Shown piece by piece: positions 8,471 through 16,430 of a DNA stretch of 43,487 nucleotides. The stretch's first letter is position 1, and the number at the start of each line of letters is the position of its first letter. The stretch spans positions 1-43,487 of the forward strand of contig JAKOWJ010000354.1 in assembly GCA_029781595.1 (NCBI GenBank), in the 5' to 3' direction. Under the pieces are notes generated by a model. That model made no database searches and was not told where the DNA came from. It worked only from the letters and a program-made list of their open reading frames with translations. The position numbers were made by a program, and so were the translations under genes. The stretch comes from Pseudomonadota bacterium. Its GTDB lineage: Bacteria; Pseudomonadota; Gammaproteobacteria; Burkholderiales; Usitatibacteraceae.

Positions 8471-9031
8471 CTAGCCCAGCACCAGCACGGCCACGCCCAG
8501 GATCGCGAAGAGCGCCGCGGCCACCCGGTGCACGGCCTCCACCGGCAGGCGGCGGGCCAGCGCCTCCCCGAAGAAGGCGACCGGCGCGTTGGCGAGGAGC
8601 ATGCCCACCGTTGTGCCCGCCACCACCGCCAGGAGCGAGGGGAACCGCGCGGCCAGGGCCACCGTGGCCACCTGCGTCTTGTCGCCCATCTCCACGAGGA
8701 AGAAGACGACCGTCGTGGTGAGGAAGACCCCGCCCACGCGCTTCGTGGCGGCGTCGCCCTCGTCCAGCTTGTCGGGCACGAGCATCCAGGCGGCCATGGC
8801 CAGGAAGGACACACCGAGGATCCAGCGCATGAGGTCGGGCCCCACGACCCGCATGAGCCAGGCGCCCAGGGCCCCGGCGAGGGCGTGGTTGGCGAGCGTC
8901 GCCACGAAGATGCCGGCCACGATGGGCCAGGGACGGCGCCAGCGCGCGGCGAGCACCAGGGTGAGGAGCTGCGTCTTGTCGCCCACTTCCGCGAGGGCGA
9001 CGATGCCGGTCGAGACGAGAAAGGCTTCCAT
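8471..9031 (-). CDS. TMEM165/GDT1 (UPF0016) family cation exporter, likely Mn2+
   Basis: This 186-residue membrane protein carries the two hallmark motifs of the GDT1/TMEM165 family, EVGDKTQ (about residues 15-21) and EMGDKTQ in the second half, each in a predicted helix; six to seven helices are expected. Bacterial members such as MneA export Mn2+ from the cytoplasm. That assignment is strongly supported by the yybP-ykoY riboswitch in its leader, because that RNA class senses Mn2+ and commonly controls this family. The ATG at 9031 gives the standard N-terminus; frames extending upstream only read through the riboswitch. Confidence 0.93.
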   Translation of the reverse strand: MEAFLVSTGIVALAEVGDKTQLLTLVLAARWRRPWPIVAGIFVATLANHALAGALGAWLMRVVGPDLMRWILGVSFLAMAAWMLVPDKLDEGDAATKRVGGVFLTTTVVFFLVEMGDKTQVATVALAARFPSLLAVVAGTTVGMLLANAPVAFFGEALARRLPVEAVHRVAAALFAILGVAVLVLG

Positions 9032-9042
9032 GGAGGTTCCGG

Positions 9043-9087
9043 GGCCGGGGGCGGGTCACCGAATGACCGCGCGCCCTCTCCCCGGCC
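9043..9087 (-). promoter_or_regulatory. Candidate riboswitch expression-platform hairpin
   Basis: Between the aptamer and the start codon is a nested stem-loop made of GGCCGG/CCGGCC, GGGCG/CGCCC and GGTCA/TGACC around the loop TTCGG (minus strand). It ends 11 nt before the ATG. With no U-run, control of ribosome access or of Rho is more likely than intrinsic termination. The alternative pairing with the aptamer was not determined. Confidence 0.45.
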
Positions 9088-9104
9088 GGGTGGAGGATGC
9101 GCAG

Positions 9105-9214
9105 CCATTGGTCTCGCCGGACTTCCCGTCGCCCGCGCCATGGCCCGGACGGGCCAAGTGTGTTGACGCGGCGCCCCGCCGGCACGTGGCCGGCGGTCGG
9201 CTACTCCCCAAGAG
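9105..9214 (-). promoter_or_regulatory. yybP-ykoY manganese riboswitch aptamer
   Basis: Read on the minus strand, the leader holds the conserved elements in the right order. First comes TTGGGGAGTAGCC (metal-binding loop L1), then a P2 hairpin CCGCCGGC/GCCGGCGG, then CGTCAACACACTTGGCCC, a GGGCCATGGCGCGGG segment and finally GGCGAGACCAA (L3). TTGG and CCAA close P1. This class binds Mn2+ across L1 and L3 and turns on Mn-efflux genes, matching the GDT1-family gene 73 nt downstream. The pattern is specific enough that I regard the call as near certain. Confidence 0.92.
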
Positions 9215-9222
9215 CAGGCGGC

Positions 9223-9228
9223 ATTCTA
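9223..9228 (-). promoter_or_regulatory. -10 box for the riboswitch RNA
   Basis: TAGAAT on the minus strand (5 of 6 to consensus) lies 8 nt before the aptamer's first conserved bases, the right distance for transcription to begin at the riboswitch. No convincing -35 is visible. Confidence 0.45.
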
Positions 9229-9250
9229 CCCGAACGCCGCCGTCGGTCGC

Positions 9251-11041
9251 TCAGAGCAGCGCTTCGTCCGCGGCGCGCACGATCGCCCCGCCCGTGCAGA
9301 CGGTCTCGGCGAGCGCGGCGGCCTGCGGCAGCAGGTGCTCGGCGTAGAAGGCCGCGGTGAGTCGCTTGCCCTCGAGGTACGCGGGATCGCCCTCGCCGGC
9401 CGCCAGCTGGCGCGCCGCGGCCCGCGCCGCGCGGGCCATCATCCAGCCGCCGGTCACGATGCCCGCGAGCTCGAGGTAGTAGACCGAGCCCGCGGCCACG
9501 GCGCCCGGGTCGTCGGCGTAAACCGTGACGATCCAGTCGGTGGCGCGATCCAGCGCGGCCAGCGCGGCGGCCAGCCGCACGCCCAGCGCGCGAAGGCCCG
9601 CGTCCTCCGAGGCGCGGCAGGCGGCGGCCTCCTCGTCCATGGCGGCGAGCAGCGCCTTCATCGTGGCGCCGGCCTCGCGGCCCACCTTGCGGCCCACCAG
9701 GTCGTTGGCCTGGATGCCGGTGGTGCCCTCGTAGATGGTGGAGATGCGCGCGTCGCGAAGGTGCTGCGCGGCGCCCGTCTCCTCGATGAAGCCCATGCCG
9801 CCGTGCACCTGCACGCCGAGGGAGGCCACCTCCACGGCCGTCTCCGTGGACCAGCCCTTCACCACGGGGATGAGCAGGTCCACCAGCGCCTGGCAGCGGC
9901 GGCGCTCGCTCTCCTCCGGGTGGCGGCGCGAGCGGTCGAGGTAGGCCGACACCTGGTACGCGAGGGCGCGCGTGGCTTCCGCGCAGGCCTTCATCGTGAG
10001 GAGCATGCGCTTCACGTCCGGGTGCTGGATGATGGGCGCCGTCCGTGCCGCGCCCGCCACGCCGATGGGCCGGCCCTGCAGGCGCTCGCGCGCCCAGTCG
10101 CGCGCGCGCTGGAAGGAGCGCTCGCAGAGCGACACGCCCTCCAGGCCCACGCCCAGGCGCGCCGCGTTCATCATGACGAACATGTACTCCAGGCCCCGGT
10201 TCGCCTCGCCCACGAGGTAGCCGGTGGCGTCCTCGTAGGCCATCACCGCGGTCGGGCTCGCGTGGATGCCCATCTTGTGCTCGATGGACACGCAGCGCAC
10301 GCCGTTGCGCGCGCCGAGCGTGCCGTCGGCGTTCACCAGGAACTTGGGCACCACGAAGAGCGAGATGCCCTTCACGCCCTCGGGCGCGCCCTCGACCCGG
10401 CCGAGCACGGTGTGCACGATGTTCTCGGTGTAGTCCTGCTCGCCGTAGGTGATGAAGATCTTCTGGCCCGTGAGGCGGTAGCTGCCGTCCGCCTGCGGCA
10501 CGGCCTTGGTGCGCACGAGCGAGAGGTCGCTGCCGGCCTGGGGCTCCGTGAGGTTCATGGTGCCCGTCCACTCGCCCGTCACCATCTTCGGCAGGAAGCG
10601 GTCCTGCAGCTCCTTGGAGGCGTTCTGGTGCAGGGCCTCGATGGCGCCGAGCGTGAGCATCGGGCAGAGCTTGAAGGCGACGTTGGCCGAGCCCCACATC
10701 TCCTCGACGGGCGTGGACAGCAGCGCCGGCAGCCCCTGCCCGCCGTACTCCACGGGCGCGAGGATGTTGCCCCAGCCGCCGTTCACGAACTGCCAGTAGG
10801 CGTCCCGGAATCCGGGGGCCGTGGTGACCTTGCCGTCCGAGTAGGTCGCGCCGGCCTTGTCGCCGCTCGCGTTCAGCGGCGAGAGGACCTCGCCCGCGAA
10901 CTTCGCCGCCTCCTCGAGGATGGCGTCGACGACGTCCTCCGTGACCTCGTCCCACCCGGGCAGGGCGTTCACCTGGTCCAGGCCCACCACGTGCTTGAGC
11001 ACGAAGCGCATGTCGTTCAGGGGGGCGGCGTATTCGGCCAC
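9251..11041 (-). CDS. Acyl-CoA dehydrogenase, ~600-aa DmdC-like type
   Basis: The 596-residue flavoenzyme belongs to the long acyl-CoA dehydrogenase subgroup with an extra N-terminal segment (MAEYAAPLNDMRFVL) and a C-terminal extension, annotated variously as phenylacyl-CoA or 3-methylmercaptopropionyl-CoA dehydrogenase. FAD and substrate motifs are TGTMNLTEPQAGSDL and QKIFITYGEQDYTENI; the catalytic glutamate is in IYEGTTGIQAND near residue 438. It would oxidise an acyl-CoA to the 2-enoyl-CoA and pass electrons to the EtfAB encoded directly upstream. Translation starts at a GTG with GAGGAGG placed well before it. The exact acyl substrate cannot be read from the sequence. Confidence 0.93.
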   Translation of the reverse strand: MAEYAAPLNDMRFVLKHVVGLDQVNALPGWDEVTEDVVDAILEEAAKFAGEVLSPLNASGDKAGATYSDGKVTTAPGFRDAYWQFVNGGWGNILAPVEYGGQGLPALLSTPVEEMWGSANVAFKLCPMLTLGAIEALHQNASKELQDRFLPKMVTGEWTGTMNLTEPQAGSDLSLVRTKAVPQADGSYRLTGQKIFITYGEQDYTENIVHTVLGRVEGAPEGVKGISLFVVPKFLVNADGTLGARNGVRCVSIEHKMGIHASPTAVMAYEDATGYLVGEANRGLEYMFVMMNAARLGVGLEGVSLCERSFQRARDWARERLQGRPIGVAGAARTAPIIQHPDVKRMLLTMKACAEATRALAYQVSAYLDRSRRHPEESERRRCQALVDLLIPVVKGWSTETAVEVASLGVQVHGGMGFIEETGAAQHLRDARISTIYEGTTGIQANDLVGRKVGREAGATMKALLAAMDEEAAACRASEDAGLRALGVRLAAALAALDRATDWIVTVYADDPGAVAAGSVYYLELAGIVTGGWMMARAARAAARQLAAGEGDPAYLEGKRLTAAFYAEHLLPQAAALAETVCTGGAIVRAADEALL

Positions 11042-11078
11042 GGAAGACCTCCTCGCGAAGCGTTCGGGGGGACGGCGC

Positions 11079-12005
11079 CTAGAGCTGCGCCGTGAGCTCG
11101 GGCACGTCCTGGAAGAGGTCGCCCACCAGCCCGTAGTCGGCCACCTGGAAGATGGGCGCCTCCGGGTCCTTGTTGATCGCCACGATCACCTTGCTGTCCT
11201 TCATGCCGGCCAGGTGCTGGATGGCGCCCGAGATGCCGACGGCGATGTAGAGCTCGGGCGCGACGATCTTGCCCGTCTGCCCCACCTGGCAGTCGTTGGG
11301 GACGAAGCCCGAGTCCACGGCGGCGCGCGAGGCGCCGATGGCCGCGCCCAGCTTGTCGGCCAGCGCCTCCACGAGCCTGAAGTTCTCGGCGCTGCCCAGG
11401 CCCCGGCCGCCGCTCACCACGCGGCGCGCGGCGACGAGTTCGGGGCGCGCGGATTTCGTGAGCTCCTGGCCCAGGAGCTTCGCCTTGCCCGTGTCCGGGC
11501 CCGCGGCGATCGCCTCGACCGGCGCGGCGCCCGTGGCGGCGGCCTCCTCGAAGCCGGTGGCGCGCACCGTGACGACCTTGACGGCATCCGGCGACTGCAC
11601 GGTGGCGAACGCGTTGCCCGCGTAGATGGGCCGCACGAAGGTGTCGGGCGATTCCACCGCCACGATCTCGGAGACCTGCGCCACGTCCAGGAGGGCGGCC
11701 ACGCGCGGCATGAAGCCCTTGCCGACGGCGCTGGCGGCGGCCACCACGTGCGAGTAGCCCTTGGCGAGGGGCGTCACGAGGGCGGCCAGGTTCTCGGGCA
11801 GCGCCCCGGCGTAGTGCGGCGCGTCGGCCACGAGGACCTTGGACACCCCGGCGAGCTTTGCGGCCTCGGCGGCGGCGCCCGCGCAGCCCTGCCCGGCCAC
11901 GAGGACATGGACGTCGCCGCCCATCTTCGCGGCGGCGGTGACGGCGTTGCTCGTGCCCGGCTTGAGCCTGGCGTTGTCGTGTTCGGCGATGACGAGAGCG
12001 CTCAT
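11079..12005 (-). CDS. etfA: Electron transfer flavoprotein alpha subunit
   Basis: At 308 residues this is a normal-length EtfA. The C-terminal FAD domain is intact, with [50 protein letters not shown] and a closing [16 protein letters not shown]. EtfAB accepts electrons from acyl-CoA dehydrogenases and hands them to ETF:ubiquinone oxidoreductase. The start codon lies directly against the etfB stop, and the acyl-CoA dehydrogenase gene follows 37 nt later, so etfB-etfA-acd forms one operon. Confidence 0.97.
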   Translation of the reverse strand: MSALVIAEHDNARLKPGTSNAVTAAAKMGGDVHVLVAGQGCAGAAAEAAKLAGVSKVLVADAPHYAGALPENLAALVTPLAKGYSHVVAAASAVGKGFMPRVAALLDVAQVSEIVAVESPDTFVRPIYAGNAFATVQSPDAVKVVTVRATGFEEAAATGAAPVEAIAAGPDTGKAKLLGQELTKSARPELVAARRVVSGGRGLGSAENFRLVEALADKLGAAIGASRAAVDSGFVPNDCQVGQTGKIVAPELYIAVGISGAIQHLAGMKDSKVIVAINKDPEAPIFQVADYGLVGDLFQDVPELTAQL

Positions 12006-12755
12006 TCAGATCACCTTCGCTTCGGACTTGAGCTTCGCGACCAGTTCGGCCACGTCCTTGACCATCACGCCGCCCTTGCGCTTGGGCGGCTCGGCGACCT
12101 TGAGCGTCTTCAGGCGCGGGGCGACGTCCACGCCCAGGTCGGCGGGCTTGAGGGTGTCCAGCGGCTTCTTCTTGGCCTTCATGATGTTGGGCAGCGTCGC
12201 GTAGCGCGGCGTGTTCAGGCGCAGGTCCGCCGTGAGCACCGCGGGCAGCGCGACCTCCACCGTCTCCAGGCCGCCGTCGATCTCGCGCGTGACGGTGAGC
12301 TTGCCGCCGTCGGCCGCGATCTTCGAGGCGAAGGTGACCTGCGCCCAGTCCAGGAGCGCGGCGAGCATCTGGCCCACCTGGTTGGCGTCGTCGTCGATGG
12401 CCTGCTTGCCGGCCAGCACGAGCTGGGGCGACTCCTTCTGCACCACCGCCTTCAGGAGCTTGGCGACGGCCAGCGGCTGCAGCTCGGCGTCGGTCTCCAC
12501 GAGGATGGCGCGGTCCGCGCCCATCGCGAGGGCCGTGCGCAGGGTCTCCTGGCAGGCCGCCGGGCCCGCGGAGACGGCCACGACCTCGGTCGCCTTGCCG
12601 GCCTCCTTGAGCTTGAGCGCCTCCTCGACCGCGATCTCGTCGAAGGGGTTCATGGACATCTTCACGTTGGCGAGGTCGACGCCCGTCTGGTCCGCCTTCA
12701 CGCGGACCTTGACGTTGTAGTCGACGACGCGCTTGACCGGCACGAGGATCTTCAT
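12006..12755 (-). CDS. etfB: Electron transfer flavoprotein beta subunit
   Basis: The 249-residue protein begins [19 protein letters not shown] and contains [21 protein letters not shown] and the AMP-binding/recognition-loop region, all typical of EtfB. It forms the heterodimer with EtfA and docks acyl-CoA dehydrogenases. It is the first gene of its operon. Its promoter 40 nt upstream has a perfect TATAAT overlapped by a 22-bp palindrome resembling PsrA operators, so repression in the absence of long-chain acyl-CoA is likely. Confidence 0.97.
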   Translation of the reverse strand: MKILVPVKRVVDYNVKVRVKADQTGVDLANVKMSMNPFDEIAVEEALKLKEAGKATEVVAVSAGPAACQETLRTALAMGADRAILVETDAELQPLAVAKLLKAVVQKESPQLVLAGKQAIDDDANQVGQMLAALLDWAQVTFASKIAADGGKLTVTREIDGGLETVEVALPAVLTADLRLNTPRYATLPNIMKAKKKPLDTLKPADLGVDVAPRLKTLKVAEPPKRKGGVMVKDVAELVAKLKSEAKVI

Positions 12756-12777
12756 GGCGAGCGGATGGGGAAGTTGG

Positions 12778-12799
12778 AATTCAAACGAGCGTTTGAATT
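12778..12799. promoter_or_regulatory. PsrA-like operator upstream of etfB
   Basis: AATTCAAACG and CGTTTGAATT form a perfect 10-bp inverted repeat around AG. The core CAAAC-N4-GTTTG fits the motif known for PsrA, the TetR-family fatty-acid regulator of Pseudomonas and relatives. The AT-rich site stands out in about 70% GC DNA, overlaps the etfB -10 box and covers the expected transcription start. The regulator gene is not in this window. Confidence 0.7.
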
Positions 12800-12802
12800 A
12801 TA
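12797..12802 (-). promoter_or_regulatory. Consensus -10 box for etfBA-acd
   Basis: The minus strand carries an exact TATAAT 41 nt before the etfB ATG. Its last three bases are within the palindromic operator, the arrangement expected for repression by blocking RNA polymerase. Confidence 0.6.
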
Positions 12803-12852
12803 ACCGAAGCCCGCGGCCGGCGTCGGTCGCCCGGGCGACATTCGCGGGGGCG

Positions 12853-14478
12853 CTACAGGCCGCGGGCGCGCTCGCGCAGGACGAACTTCTGGATCTTGCC
12901 GGTGGAGGTCTTGGGCAGCTCGCCGAACACCACCGTGCGCGGCACCTTGAAGTGCGCCAGGTGCTCGCGGCACCAGGCCACGATGGCCTCGGGCGCGACG
13001 GCCTGCGCCCCGGGCTTGAGGGTGACGAAGGCGCAGGGGGTCTCGCCCCACTTGTCGTCGGGCCGGGCGACCACGGCCGCCTCCATCACCTGCGGGTGGC
13101 GGTAGAGGCACTCCTCCACCTCCAGCGAGGAGATGTTCTCGCCCCCGGAGATGATGATGTCCTTCGAGCGGTCCTTCACCTCGATGTAGCCGTCGGGGTG
13201 CCAGACGGCGAGGTCCCCGGTGCGGTACCAGCCGCCCCGGAAGGCCGCGTCGGTCGCCTTCGGGTTCGCGAGGTAGCCCTTCATGATCGTGTTGCCGCGC
13301 AGCATCACCTCGCCGAGCGTGGCGCCGTCGCGCGGCACGGGCTCGCCGGAGCGCGGGTCGGCCACCTGGAGGTCCTCCATCGTCGGATAGCGCACGCCCT
13401 GCCTCGCCATCAGGCGGGCGCGCGACTCGAGGTCCAGGCCGGACCAGTCGTCCTGCCAGGCGCAGAGCGTGGCGGGCCCGTAGCTCTCGGTGAGCCCGTA
13501 GAGGTGCGTCACCCGGAAGCCCATGCGCTCCATGGCCTCGATGATGGCCGAGGGCGGCGCCGCGCCCCCGGTGGCCACCTCCACGGTGTGGCCGAAGCGC
13601 CGCTTCACCGACTCGGGCGCGTGCACCAGCAGGTTCAGGACGATGGGCGCGCCGCACAGGTGCGTCACGCGGTGGCGCTCGATGGCCGGGAAGATGAGCG
13701 CCGGGTCCACGCGCCGCAGGCACACGTGCGTGCCGCCGGCCGCCGTCACCGCCCAGGTGTACGTCCAGCCGTTGCAGTGGAACATGGGCAGCGTCCACAG
13801 GTACACGGAGTCGCGCGTGAGCCCGAACGAGAGCGCGTTGCCCAGCGCGTTGAGATAGGCGCCGCGGTGGTGGTAGACCACGCCCTTGGGGTCGCCCGTG
13901 GTGCCCGAGGTGTAGAGAAGGCCCAGCGAGTCCCACTCGTCCTGCGGCCCGGCCAGCTCGAAGGCCGGGTCGCCCTGCGCGAGGAAGGCCTCGTAGTCCA
14001 CCTCCCCCACGGCCGGCCCGGGCGGCGCGAGGGGATCGTCGATGCCGACGACGAGCGGTCGCGCCGGCCCGATGGCCAGCGCCTCGGCCACCACCGGCGC
14101 GAACTCGCGGTCGGCCACCAGCACCCTGGCGCCGCCGTGCGCGAGGCAGAAGGCGATCGTGCGCGCGTCCAGGCGGTAGTTGAGCGCGTTGAGCACGGCG
14201 CCCATCCCCGGAACGGCGTAGTGCGCCTCCAGCATCGCCGGCACGTTGGGCGCGAGGATGGCCACGGTGTCGCCGCGTCCCACGCCGCACCGCGCGAGCG
14301 CCGAGGCCAGGCGCCGGCAGCGCGCCTCGAACTGCGCCCAGGTGAAGGCCGTCTCGCCGTGGCGCACGGCCACCCGGTCCGGCCACGTGCCGGCGGTGCG
14401 GCGCAGGAAGGAGACCGGCGAGAGCGGGACGTGGTTGGCCGCGTTGCGCGGCAGGTCGGGGGCGTGCGGGCCCGCCAT
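12853..14478 (-). CDS. AMP-forming acyl-CoA synthetase (DmdB-like)
   Basis: A 541-residue adenylating enzyme of the ANL superfamily. It has the P-loop YTSGTTGDPKGVVYHHRGAY, the adenine motif YGLTESYGPATLC, the hinge YRTGDLAVWHPDGYIEVKDR, GGENISSLEVEE and the catalytic lysine in TSTGKIQKF. It would activate a carboxylic acid to its CoA thioester. The subgroup covers medium-chain fatty acid and methylmercaptopropionate ligases, so the substrate is open. It starts 9 nt downstream of livM's stop, making it the last gene of the liv-type operon. That placement suggests it activates what the transporter imports. A second copy lies at 31871-33505. Confidence 0.92.
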   Translation of the reverse strand: MAGPHAPDLPRNAANHVPLSPVSFLRRTAGTWPDRVAVRHGETAFTWAQFEARCRRLASALARCGVGRGDTVAILAPNVPAMLEAHYAVPGMGAVLNALNYRLDARTIAFCLAHGGARVLVADREFAPVVAEALAIGPARPLVVGIDDPLAPPGPAVGEVDYEAFLAQGDPAFELAGPQDEWDSLGLLYTSGTTGDPKGVVYHHRGAYLNALGNALSFGLTRDSVYLWTLPMFHCNGWTYTWAVTAAGGTHVCLRRVDPALIFPAIERHRVTHLCGAPIVLNLLVHAPESVKRRFGHTVEVATGGAAPPSAIIEAMERMGFRVTHLYGLTESYGPATLCAWQDDWSGLDLESRARLMARQGVRYPTMEDLQVADPRSGEPVPRDGATLGEVMLRGNTIMKGYLANPKATDAAFRGGWYRTGDLAVWHPDGYIEVKDRSKDIIISGGENISSLEVEECLYRHPQVMEAAVVARPDDKWGETPCAFVTLKPGAQAVAPEAIVAWCREHLAHFKVPRTVVFGELPKTSTGKIQKFVLRERARGL

Positions 14479-14486
14479 GGCGCCGT

Positions 14487-15464
14487 TCAGCCGATGCGCC
14501 GGCGCCGCAGCCAGGCCTCGAGCTCGCCCATGATGCCGCGGCGGAAGGCGAGCACGCAGACCACGAAGATGGCGCCCTGCGTGATCGTGAACCACGAGCC
14601 CAGCTCGGCCAGGTAGTTCTCCATCGTGATGATGGCGAAGGCGCCCACCACGGGACCGAAGATGGTCCCCAGCCCGCCCACCAGCGTCATGAGCACGACC
14701 TCGCCCGACATGGACCAGTGCACGTCGGTGAGCGAGGCGAGCTGGAAGACGATGGCCTTGGTGGCCCCCGCCAGGCCCGCCAGGCCCGCGGAGAGCACGA
14801 AGGCCGCGAGCTTGTAGCGCTCCGTGCGGTAGCCCAGCGAGATGGCGCGCGGCTCGTTCTCGCGGATGGCCTTGAGCACCTGGCCGAAGGGCGAGTGGAT
14901 GATGCGGTAGATGAGCAGGAACCCGGCCGTGAACGTGGCGAGCACGAAGTAGTACATCACGTACGGGCTGGAAAGGTCGAACAGCCCCAGCGCCTTGCCG
15001 CGCGGCACCGCCTGGATGCCGTCCTCGCCGTGGGTGAACGGCGCCTGCACCGCGAGGAAGAACACGAGCTGCGCCAGGGCCAGCGTGATCATGGCGAAGT
15101 AGATGCCCTGGCGGCGGATGGCCAGCAGCCCCGTGAGCACGCCCAGCACCGTGGAGGCCGCCGTGCCGGCGAGGATGGCGATCTCGGGCGGCAGGCCCCA
15201 CTCCTTGGCCGCGTGCGCCGAGACGTAGCCCGCGGCCCCCAGGAACATGGCGTGGCCGAAGGACAGGAGCCCGCCGAAGCCGATGAGCAGGTTGAAGGCG
15301 CAGGCGAAGAGCGCGAAGCACAGCGCCTTCATCACGAAGACCGGGTAGACCACCATCGGCGCCACGAGGAAGAGCGCCATCATCACCACGAAGGCCCGCC
15401 GCTCGTAGCGGGCCTCGGCGACGGGGTCGTGGGAGGCGCGCGGCTTGTAGGCGTCGTCTGCCAT
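14487..15464 (-). CDS. livM: Branched-chain amino acid/carboxylate ABC permease, LivM type
   Basis: The 325-residue inner-membrane permease has about ten predicted helices. It carries the LivM-type opening ALCFALFACAFNLLIGFGGLLSFGHAMFLG and the EAA-like coupling segment IRENEPRAISLGYRTERYKL that contacts the ATPases. It pairs with LivH to form the channel. The start codon is 2 nt past the livH stop. The operon's co-encoded acyl-CoA ligase makes a strictly amino-acid substrate uncertain; the gene symbol reflects family only. Confidence 0.92.
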   Translation of the reverse strand: MADDAYKPRASHDPVAEARYERRAFVVMMALFLVAPMVVYPVFVMKALCFALFACAFNLLIGFGGLLSFGHAMFLGAAGYVSAHAAKEWGLPPEIAILAGTAASTVLGVLTGLLAIRRQGIYFAMITLALAQLVFFLAVQAPFTHGEDGIQAVPRGKALGLFDLSSPYVMYYFVLATFTAGFLLIYRIIHSPFGQVLKAIRENEPRAISLGYRTERYKLAAFVLSAGLAGLAGATKAIVFQLASLTDVHWSMSGEVVLMTLVGGLGTIFGPVVGAFAIITMENYLAELGSWFTITQGAIFVVCVLAFRRGIMGELEAWLRRRRIG

Positions 15465-15466
15465 GG

Positions 15467-16351
15467 CTAGCGGCTCCCGAAGAGGCCCTGCGGGCGGATG
15501 AGGAGCACGATGCCCATGATCACGAAGATCACGGTGTTGGTGGCCTCGGGGTAGAACACCTTCGTGAGGCCCTCGACGACGCCCAGGCCGAAGCCCGTGA
15601 GGATGGCGCCCATGATCGAGCCCATGCCGCCGATCACCACCACCGCGAACACGACGATGATGATGTCCGCGCCCATGAGCGGGTTCACCTGGTAGATGGG
15701 CGCGGCCATCACGCCCGCGAAGCCCGCGAGGGCCACGCCGAAGCCGTAGGTGAGCGTGATCATGCGCGGCACGTTCACGCCGAAGGCCTGCACCATGGCC
15801 GGGTTCTCGGTGGCGGCGCGAAGGTAGGCGCCCAGCTTGGTGCGCTCGATGACGAACCAGGTGGCCGTGCACACCAGGAGCGAGGCGACGATCACCCACG
15901 CGCGGTAGTTGGGCAGGAACATGAAGCCCAGGTTCTTCGCGCCGGCGAGCTGCGAGGGCATCGGGTACGGCAGGCCCGTCGAGCCGAACTCGTTGCGGAA
16001 GACGCCCTGGATCACCAGGGCCAGGCCGAAGGTGAGCAGCAGCCCGTAGAGGTGGTCGAGCTTGTACAGCCGCGAGAGCATGAGGCGCTCGACCACCACG
16101 CCCGTGGCGCCCACGGCGATGGGCGCGAGGGCGAGGGACCACCAGTAGTTCAGCCCCAGCTTGTTCAGCAGGAAGTACGCCGCGAAGGCGCCCATCATGT
16201 ACTGGGCGCCGTGCGTGAAGTTGATGATGTTGAGCAGCCCGAAGATCACGGCGAGGCCCAGCGAGAGCATCGCGTAGAACGAGCCGTTGATCAGCCCGAT
16301 GAGGAGCTGGCCGAACAGCACCTGCGTGGGTACGCCGAAGATCTCGCCCAT
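15467..16351 (-). CDS. livH: Branched-chain amino acid/carboxylate ABC permease, LivH type
   Basis: The 294-residue hydrophobic protein matches LivH, with GLINGSFYAMLSLGLAVIFGLLNIINFTHG near the N-terminus, the coupling segment GAYLRAATENPAMVQAFGVNV, and the C-terminal IVVFAVVVIGGMGSIMGAILTGFGLG. It forms the second half of the transporter channel with LivM. It is separated from the binding-protein gene by 79 nt containing a strong hairpin, and tightly followed by livM. Confidence 0.93.
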   Translation of the reverse strand: MGEIFGVPTQVLFGQLLIGLINGSFYAMLSLGLAVIFGLLNIINFTHGAQYMMGAFAAYFLLNKLGLNYWWSLALAPIAVGATGVVVERLMLSRLYKLDHLYGLLLTFGLALVIQGVFRNEFGSTGLPYPMPSQLAGAKNLGFMFLPNYRAWVIVASLLVCTATWFVIERTKLGAYLRAATENPAMVQAFGVNVPRMITLTYGFGVALAGFAGVMAAPIYQVNPLMGADIIIVVFAVVVIGGMGSIMGAILTGFGLGVVEGLTKVFYPEATNTVIFVIMGIVLLIRPQGLFGSR

Positions 16352-16383
16352 GGTCCGTCGCTCGCCGCGGGGGGAAGGCGGGA

Positions 16384-16399
16384 GCGCGCCGCGGCGCGC
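16384..16399 (-). promoter_or_regulatory. Intercistronic hairpin between binding-protein gene and livH
   Basis: A perfect 16-bp GC palindrome (GCGCGCCGCGGCGCGC) lies in the only sizeable gap of the liv operon, directly after the binding-protein gene. Such stem-loops often protect the upstream message, giving more binding protein than permease. That role is inferred from position. Confidence 0.4.
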
Positions 16400-16430
16400 C
16401 CCCGGTCACTGCCGCTGGGGATCCGCCCCG

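Noticed and set aside
8430-9185. Minus-strand open frames running through the region upstream of the GDT1-family gene
   Set aside because: They read through the conserved riboswitch RNA; the real protein starts at 9031.
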